A stretch of 35,991 bases of DNA. It comes from DAOTYE01 sp034434915. GTDB taxonomy: Bacteria > Chloroflexota > Dehalococcoidia > Dehalococcoidales > RBG-16-60-22. The position numbers and the translations under genes were made by a program. The notes beneath the pieces are model-generated. The model was given only the letters and a program-made list of their open reading frames with translations, was not told the origin of the DNA and did not search any database. The stretch is from assembly GCA_034434915.1 (NCBI GenBank), contig DAOTYE010000007.1:1-35991 (forward strand), in the 5' to 3' direction. Positions 31,856 to 35,991 of the stretch are shown piece by piece; positions within the stretch are counted from its first letter, which is position 1; each line of letters begins with the position of its first letter.

Positions 31856-31944
31856 CTCATATTGTGCAGGCAGGCGGTATAGTGGTAGACAAACCGGACT
31901 TGCTATTTGTGACCGAATCCGAACCAACGAGTCATCACCCCATA

Positions 31945-31973
31945 TTGACGCTCCAATTTGAGTCTGCTATCCT
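31945..31973 (+). promoter_or_regulatory. Predicted promoter of the DUF5679 gene
   Basis: TTGACG (31945-31950), 17-nt spacer, then TATCCT (31968-31973) with an extended TGC in front. The leader to the ATG at 32004 would be about 25 nt. Confidence 0.5.
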
Positions 31974-32003
31974 GTTTTATGATTGAGAGTCAGGAGGATT
32001 CAT

Positions 32004-32144
32004 ATGGAAGCCTACTGTGTCAAATGCAGAGCCAAAAAAGAGATGAAGGACGCTAAAGCCATCACCATGAAGAATGGCAAACCGGCTACTCAGGGGGTCT
32101 GTCCCGCCTGCGGGACGAAGATGTACGTCATCGGTAAGAAGTAG
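32004..32144 (+). CDS. DUF5679-like zinc-ribbon small protein (46 aa)
   Basis: The 46-residue product begins MEAYCVKCRAKKEM, continues MKNGKPATQGVCPACGTKMY, and ends VIGKK. The two CxxC pairs form a zinc ribbon, and the layout matches DUF5679 proteins (recalled from memory). CAGGAGGA lies 5 nt before the ATG. DNA for the second CxxC pair is itself a perfect inverted repeat (GTCCCGC-CT-GCGGGAC, 32100-32115). The function is unknown; nucleic-acid binding is possible. Confidence 0.82.
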   Translation: MEAYCVKCRAKKEMKDAKAITMKNGKPATQGVCPACGTKMYVIGKK

Positions 32145-32248
32145 CCCTTTTGCGGCGTTGAAAATCCAGACAAAGGTAAGTCGGCACTCGGCTTTTTCCT
32201 TGAACTCCAGAGGAGAGCTATAAGGTGATAGCTTGCGCTTCTGGCCTC

Positions 32249-32277
32249 TTGCCCGGCGGAAACAAACTGACTATAAT
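32249..32277 (+). promoter_or_regulatory. Predicted promoter of the DJ-1/PfpI-like gene
   Basis: TTGCCC (32249-32254), 17-nt spacer, perfect TATAAT (32272-32277), about 40 nt before the ATG at 32319. Confidence 0.5.
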
Positions 32278-32318
32278 TTTTTATAGCACAGTCTTACTAT
32301 GGCAGGAGGTTGCAGTGT

Positions 32319-32828
32319 ATGGCGGAGAAGAAGATTCTTATCGTCGTACCACCCTACAATTTCCATGACCATGAGTATGAGACATGCCGCCGCCACTGGG
32401 AGAGCCGCGGCTATAAAGTGACCGTAGCATCGCTTGAGCGGGTGACTGCCAGAGGCGAGCAGGACACCGCCGTGCCCGTGGACATCGCCGTGAGGGACGT
32501 TAAGCAATATGATTACGATGCCATCGTCTTCATCGGCGGTGAGGGAGCAAGACTGCTCTTTGATGATGATAAGGTGCGCGAGCTCGCTAAAGATGCCAAA
32601 TACAAAGTGCTCGGCGCCACCGGCAATGCCACTATTCTGCTGGCGCTGGCAGGTGTAGCGGACGGCAAAAAGGTGACCGGTCCCCCTGAGTCCGCCGGCT
32701 GGCTTGCCAGAGGCAAGGGAAGCTACACCGGACAGCCAGTACAGGTGGACGAAAAGCTGGTCACTGTCCAGGACACACCGTTTGTCCATGAGTTTGCCAC
32801 GGCAGTAGTGCGGGTGCTGGAGAAATAA
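32319..32828 (+). CDS. DJ-1/PfpI superfamily protein lacking the nucleophilic cysteine
   Basis: The 169-residue product has the DJ-1/PfpI alpha/beta fold: KILIVVPPYNFHDHEYE, VTVASLERV, YDAIVFIGGEGARLLFDDD and DGKKVTGPPE. At the nucleophile elbow, where the family has an AICHG-type sequence, this protein has LGATGNATILLA, so the catalytic cysteine is absent. The glutamate near the N-terminus (HEYE) is kept. It therefore probably acts as a binding or chaperone-like protein rather than as a protease or glyoxalase. The ATG at 32319 is preferred to the TTG at 32310, because AGGAGG then stands at normal spacing. Confidence 0.85.
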   Translation: MAEKKILIVVPPYNFHDHEYETCRRHWESRGYKVTVASLERVTARGEQDTAVPVDIAVRDVKQYDYDAIVFIGGEGARLLFDDDKVRELAKDAKYKVLGATGNATILLALAGVADGKKVTGPPESAGWLARGKGSYTGQPVQVDEKLVTVQDTPFVHEFATAVVRVLEK

Positions 32829-32944
32829 CTTCGCAAGAAGTCAAACTCCAAAACAATTAAAAAGTTTCAAATTTGGCGGGAACCAAGCTTTATCAGCGGT
32901 GGCATTTTCATCTCTATCAATACGTAGCCTAAAGGAGAGGACAG

Positions 32945-33418
32945 ATGCCATCATTCATCGGGTTTGTGCCGACGCCGGACTATTGCATTGGCGCTTTCTT
33001 TGACTTAGCCCCTGTTACTTCATATGACGTGGTCTATGACCTGGGCTGTGGAGATGGCAGGATTCTATTTGCAGCCCTGGAGAGAGGTGCCGGCAGAGTC
33101 GTCGGGATAGACCTTAACGCCGACCTCATCGCTACAGCTCAGGAGACCGCCAGAAATAGAAAACTGGAAGAGAGAGCCAGTTTCATCAATGCCGACTTCA
33201 TGGAAGTGAATCTCTCAGAAGCAACGTTAGTGCTCTGCTATGTCAACACCGCCGCATCAGAAGCCTTGAAGCCCAAGTTTGAGAGGGAACTGAAGCCTGG
33301 AACCAGAGTGGTTGTAGAGGTGTTTAGCATCTCCGGGTGGAAGCCGGTGAAAACACTGGAAAGAGGGGGTAAGACATTCTACCTGTACATCATGCCGCCT
33401 CAAAACGGACGAAGATAG
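32945..33418 (+). CDS. Class I SAM-dependent methyltransferase (FAM173/ATPSc-KMT-like)
   Basis: This short 157-residue methyltransferase begins with FVPTPDYCIGAFFDLA, then the SAM-binding motif VVYDLGCGDGRILFAA, the acidic motif II in VVGIDLNADLIATAQ and INADFMEVNL. The N-terminal VPTP segment followed directly by the Rossmann fold is like FAM173-type lysine methyltransferases, several of which modify protein lysines. The bacterial substrate is unknown. AGGAGAGGAC precedes the ATG. Confidence 0.82.
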   Translation: MPSFIGFVPTPDYCIGAFFDLAPVTSYDVVYDLGCGDGRILFAALERGAGRVVGIDLNADLIATAQETARNRKLEERASFINADFMEVNLSEATLVLCYVNTAASEALKPKFERELKPGTRVVVEVFSISGWKPVKTLERGGKTFYLYIMPPQNGRR

Positions 33419-33527
33419 ACGCGGTAGCGGTCAAAAAGGATGCTGGGTATTTTGGGATGACTTATAAGCACTTTCTGCGCCTGGCAGTGATATTGACTCT
33501 TGAGCGGTAACTTTGCGGCAGGGTGTC

Positions 33528-34271
33528 ATGAAAACCGGGATGATGGTTACGGAAAAGCGGCAGGAATCTTTGATTGAAAGCAGGTGGGTCAGAGTCGGTG
33601 AAATCAATACGCACTATCTTGCGGGTGGCGAAGGCTCATCACTCGTTCTCATTCACGGTGGGGCAAGCTGTGCTGCCGACGAGTGGCGCCCTAATCTAGA
33701 GCCTCTGGCGCAACACCACCGCGTCTATGCTCCGGATTTGATAGGCTTCGGCATGACCGATAAGCCGCAGGCGGATTACACCTTTGATCTTTTCTATTCC
33801 TTCTTCGTAGACTTCCTTGATGCCCTGAACCTTGAGAAAACCTCTCTCATGGGACATTCTCTGGGTGGCGGCATCGCCTTAAGATTCACTTTAGAATACT
33901 CAAACCGGGTGGAAAGACTAATCCTCATTGATAGCGCCGGGCTTAGTGAAGACATAGGATTGGTTGGCAAATTAGCCATCCCCCTGTTCACACTGAAGGC
34001 GAAACTGAAGAGTGACGAACGGTATCTGTCCATGGTACGGAACTTGGCAAAAAGCAAGATATCTTTCCTGGACAGGTTGCCTGAGATAACTGTGCCCACA
34101 CTAATCGTGTGGGGCGAATGGGATGGATACCTGCCCGTGAAATTGGCACGTACGGCGCATTCCTTGGTCAATAATTCCCAGCTCTGCATCTTTGAGAGGT
34201 GCTGGCACGCTCCTCAGAGAGAAAGACCTGAAGAATTCAATCAGCTGATTCTGGATTTTCTGCGACGGTGA
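33528..34271 (+). CDS. Alpha/beta-hydrolase fold protein
   Basis: The product has the alpha/beta-hydrolase core with LVLIHGGASCAADEW (oxyanion loop), YAPDLIGFGMTDKP, the nucleophile elbow MGHSLGGGIAL, the acid in VWGEWDGYLP and the histidine in CWHAPQRERPEEF. The cap between strands 6 and 7 is short. Length is 247 residues from the ATG at 33528. A TTG at 33513 and a second ATG near 33540 are alternatives, and none has a strong Shine-Dalgarno sequence. The substrate is not predictable. Confidence 0.86.
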   Translation: MKTGMMVTEKRQESLIESRWVRVGEINTHYLAGGEGSSLVLIHGGASCAADEWRPNLEPLAQHHRVYAPDLIGFGMTDKPQADYTFDLFYSFFVDFLDALNLEKTSLMGHSLGGGIALRFTLEYSNRVERLILIDSAGLSEDIGLVGKLAIPLFTLKAKLKSDERYLSMVRNLAKSKISFLDRLPEITVPTLIVWGEWDGYLPVKLARTAHSLVNNSQLCIFERCWHAPQRERPEEFNQLILDFLRR

Positions 34272-34407
34272 GAGTCAATCATGGTTTCACTTTCTGGCTC
34301 TGGGGAAGCTATAAACGTGGCTGACTGCTGACCAGGATGCCCCGCTAAGTATCTGTTTTTTAGGGTCAAACCTGATGGATAGAGGGATTATTCAGATGGC
34401 AGACGTA

Positions 34408-34437
34408 TTGACAACAAGAGGAGACCGGGGTTAAAAT
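34408..34437 (+). promoter_or_regulatory. Strong predicted promoter of the RNA upstream of focA
   Basis: TTGACA (34408-34413) is a perfect -35; TAAAAT (34432-34437) matches 5 of 6 of the -10; the spacer is 18 nt. Transcription would start near 34445, about 450 nt before focA. Confidence 0.6.
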
Positions 34438-34444
34438 TATTATG

Positions 34445-34698
34445 GAGTCAAGTGGTACAACCGAACATGGTAATGGGAGGTGGTACTATGAGGCTTCACA
34501 AGGTATATGGGGTCTGGCAGATGGATAGTTGAAGCCCTGCCTGTGGCAGGGCGGGCGGAACTCGCCCCAGCTCGTGTCAGTGAGTTGGGAACCGGTCTCT
34601 GAAAAGAGAGGTTCAATGCGGCGAGGTAACCGCAAGTGGGCGATGGGGCGAGGAAAAAACAAGATGGCAGTCGCAAAAGCGATTGCTATCTTTATTTT
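34445..34698 (+). ncRNA. Candidate structured non-coding RNA, family not recognised
   Basis: The transcript is bounded by a strong promoter and an intrinsic terminator. Inside are many complementary arms: GGCTTCA (34492-34498) with TGAAGCC (34530-34536); the perfect hairpin GCCCTGCC-TGT-GGCAGGGC (34534-34552); and an 8-bp long-range stem CTCGCCCC (34561-34568) with GGGGCGAG (34645-34652). That stem encloses three hairpins: CAGCTC/GAGTTG (34568-34587), GAACC..TCTCT-GAAA-AGAGA-GGTTC (34589-34614) with a GNRA loop, and TGCGG/CCGCA (34617-34634). Some arms are mutually exclusive, for example GGGCG/CGCCC at 34553-34567, which allows switching. It is not a tRNA, tmRNA, RNase P or SRP RNA by signature motifs. 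It could act alone or as a focA leader. Confidence 0.6.
34661..34698 (+). terminator. Intrinsic terminator of the candidate RNA
   Basis: GATGGCAGTCGC (34663-34674) pairs with GCGATTGCTATC (34679-34690) through 12 pairs, two of them G.U, with an AAAA loop. The flanking AA/TT adds two more pairs. TTTATTTT follows directly. Confidence 0.75.
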
Positions 34699-34894
34699 CG
34701 GATACATCACGGCAATACCCTGAGAAAAGGCATGCCCTGGAGTGTTTGACGGTGCGAACGGGACCAAGCCCTGGCAGAAGCCTTACTCCTGCTAGGTACT
34801 GCAGTTGATTGAGATGCTCCTTCACCAGCTTCATCCAGATTTCAGGCGCATGAAGAGCATGTGAAAACCATATTTATCTGAGAAAGGAAAGTCC
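34699..34894 (+). other. Leader region of focA, no gene recognised
   Basis: This holds the focA ribosome-binding region (AGAAAGGAAAG just before the ATG) and nothing coding that I recognise. A TTGACG at 34746-34751 has no good -10 partner, so the focA promoter is not identified. Read-through past the terminator at 34698 is possible. Confidence 0.4.
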
Positions 34895-35776
34895 ATGGAA
34901 AAGATGCAAAATGGTTCTATTCCTCCGGTAAGTATTGATGCTTTACTGCCCGCAGAAATGGCGCATAAGGCAGAGGAGATTGGCGTCAAGAAAGCGAACC
35001 TTGATACCCTCAGCATGTTTGCTCTCGCGGTGCTGGCTGGTGCCTTTATCGCCCTTGGTGCTATCTATGCGACGGTTGCCTGGACTACAGGCGGGGTCCA
35101 GATTTCTTACGGCGTGAACCGCATCATTGGCGGCACGGTCTTCAGTTTAGGTCTGATACTGGTGATAGTGGGCGGTGCTGAGCTGTTCACTGGCAACACG
35201 CTGATTATTATGGCATGGGCAAGCCGCAGACTCTCTTCTCTGAAACTATTACGCAACTGGGGCATCGTTTACTGTGGGAACCTGGTCGGCGCTGTTGCCA
35301 CAGCCCTGTTCGTTTTCTTTGGTAAGCAGTTCATGATGGGCAACGGCGCCGTCGGTGTGACTGCCCTGAATATCGGCTTGGCGAAAGTCAATCTTGATTT
35401 CCTGCAGGCGGTGATGCTGGGAACGCTGTGCAATGCGCTGGTCTGCCTGGCAGTGTGGCTCTGCTATAGCGCCCGTACCACCGTGGACAAAGTCTTTGCC
35501 ATCATTTTCCCTATCAGCGCCTTTGTCGCCGCCGGGTTTGAGCATTCGGTCGCCAATATGTATTTCATACCCATCGCCATCCTCATCAAATATGGCGCCC
35601 CGGCGGCCTTCTGGCAAATTTCAGGAGCCAATCCCGCTACCTATCAGGGGCTGGACTGGTTCCCGTTCCTTTTCCGCAACCTGCTACCAGTCACCATCGG
35701 CAATATCATCGGCGGGGCATTGATGGTAGGTGCCGTGTACTGGCTCATCTATCAGCGCAAGAAAAGGCAGGTCTAG
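34895..35776 (+). CDS. focA: Formate/nitrite transporter family channel (FocA-like)
   Basis: This pentameric channel subunit of 293 residues has six membrane spans. The family signatures are GGAELFTGNTLI (first half), a second-half NALVCLAVWLCYSA segment and AAGFEHSVANMYFIP with the central histidine that gates anion passage. It is likely to move formate, and perhaps nitrite or hydrosulfide, across the membrane. The presence of a periplasmic-type formate dehydrogenase about 6 kb away makes formate the best guess. The N-terminal 45 residues form the usual cytoplasmic helix. Co-regulation with the RNA element upstream is possible. Confidence 0.93.
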   Translation: MEKMQNGSIPPVSIDALLPAEMAHKAEEIGVKKANLDTLSMFALAVLAGAFIALGAIYATVAWTTGGVQISYGVNRIIGGTVFSLGLILVIVGGAELFTGNTLIIMAWASRRLSSLKLLRNWGIVYCGNLVGAVATALFVFFGKQFMMGNGAVGVTALNIGLAKVNLDFLQAVMLGTLCNALVCLAVWLCYSARTTVDKVFAIIFPISAFVAAGFEHSVANMYFIPIAILIKYGAPAAFWQISGANPATYQGLDWFPFLFRNLLPVTIGNIIGGALMVGAVYWLIYQRKKRQV

Positions 35777-35991
35777 CTGAAATAACCTTCCCTTCATCAT
35801 GAGTTCACATTTTACGTGGAACTTCCGTAACTGTGCCCAGTAATCTGATACAGGCGCTTTGCCCAGCGGGTTCTCTCTGACCTCAGCCATCTCAGGGCGA
35901 TAGCGCTTTATTCTTTACCTGAAACGCTTGACCGAGGCATACTGGCGGCTGAAGAGGTTTTTGGTTTGCGGCAAAAGCCATAGCGTCCCTG

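Noticed and set aside
31868..31935. tRNA-like sequence (GCGGTATAGTGGTAGA...) after the kinase gene
   Set aside because: It resembles a D-arm region, but no acceptor stem, anticodon arm or proper T-loop can be folded.
32271..32789. 172-codon minus-strand frame
   Set aside because: It is antisense to the DJ-1/PfpI-like gene and has no recognisable features.
34589..34614. Group II intron domain V
   Set aside because: It has a GNRA loop and a 2-nt bulge, but the bulge is on the 5' strand and the AGC triad is absent. No reverse transcriptase is nearby.
34561..34652. Cloverleaf-like element as tRNA, including tRNA-Sec
   Set aside because: The 8-bp closing stem and three arms look similar, but the arms lack a T-loop consensus, a UCA anticodon loop and a CCA-type 3' end. 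It is kept as an unknown RNA.
34529..34723. 64-codon plus-strand frame over the structured RNA
   Set aside because: It is rich in Arg/Gly from GC-rich stems, has no ribosome-binding site, and runs across the hairpins and terminator.
35684..35890. 68-codon minus-strand frame at the right edge
   Set aside because: Half is antisense to focA; the rest has no ribosome-binding site or family match. The last 215 nt of the window hold nothing I can support.

Overview
The window looks like a chromosomal segment of an uncultured anaerobic bacterium, most likely a Chloroflexota lineage such as Dehalococcoidia. This is an inference from gene content: a formate dehydrogenase with an NrfD/HybB-type anchor, DUF362 plus polyferredoxin genes, a TreT/GH57/TreY trehalose set, a DUF5679 zinc ribbon and a FocA channel. 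Base composition looks roughly balanced. I see no phage, CRISPR array, insertion sequence, rRNA or convincing tRNA.

Region 1 (1-3500, minus strand): a 3-hydroxyisobutyrate dehydrogenase-family gene (cut by the window edge) and a phosphotriesterase-family gene, then glgC. glgC and glgA (3556-5082, plus) diverge from a shared promoter region and make ADP-glucose and an alpha-1,4-glucan.

Region 2 (5079-15664, minus): six co-directional genes. In transcription order they are an MscS channel, a second MscS channel fused to a duplicated C-terminal domain, trehalose synthase TreT, an ATP-grasp protein, a GH57 hydrolase and TreY. Together they look like an osmotic-stress operon that couples tension-gated channels to trehalose made by two routes, with glycogen genes beside it. 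Two of these genes (treT and GH57) have conserved N-termini that lie upstream of any canonical start codon. In both, an AUA codon sits at the expected start.

Region 3 (15731-21953): an aspartate-type aminotransferase with a strong promoter and a structured leader, a secreted DUF362 protein paired with a membrane polyferredoxin, an orphan TRAP-type binding lipoprotein, a small membrane protein and a gene-poor stretch.

Region 4 (21954-31855): a respiratory formate module. The formate dehydrogenase catalytic subunit is one selenoprotein gene (25528-28560). Its in-frame UGA at 27997-27999 would read as a stop and split the gene in two; the flanking residues match the FdnG active site and a SECIS-like hairpin follows. 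With it are the FdnH-like ferredoxin, the NrfD/HybB-like anchor, three paralogous 55-67 residue single-span membrane proteins, a PAS sensor, and a divergent NarL-type response regulator and histidine kinase. A near-identical 22-bp element and a 7-2-7 inverted repeat lie in front of both small-protein-led transcription units, which suggests a common regulon. The PAS protein and the kinase share the same membrane module.

Region 5 (31856-35991): a DUF5679 zinc ribbon, a DJ-1/PfpI-like protein without the nucleophilic cysteine, a class I methyltransferase, an alpha/beta hydrolase, and the FocA formate channel. Upstream of focA, a consensus-like promoter, a compact set of nested hairpins and an intrinsic terminator outline a previously unrecognised RNA of about 250 nt.
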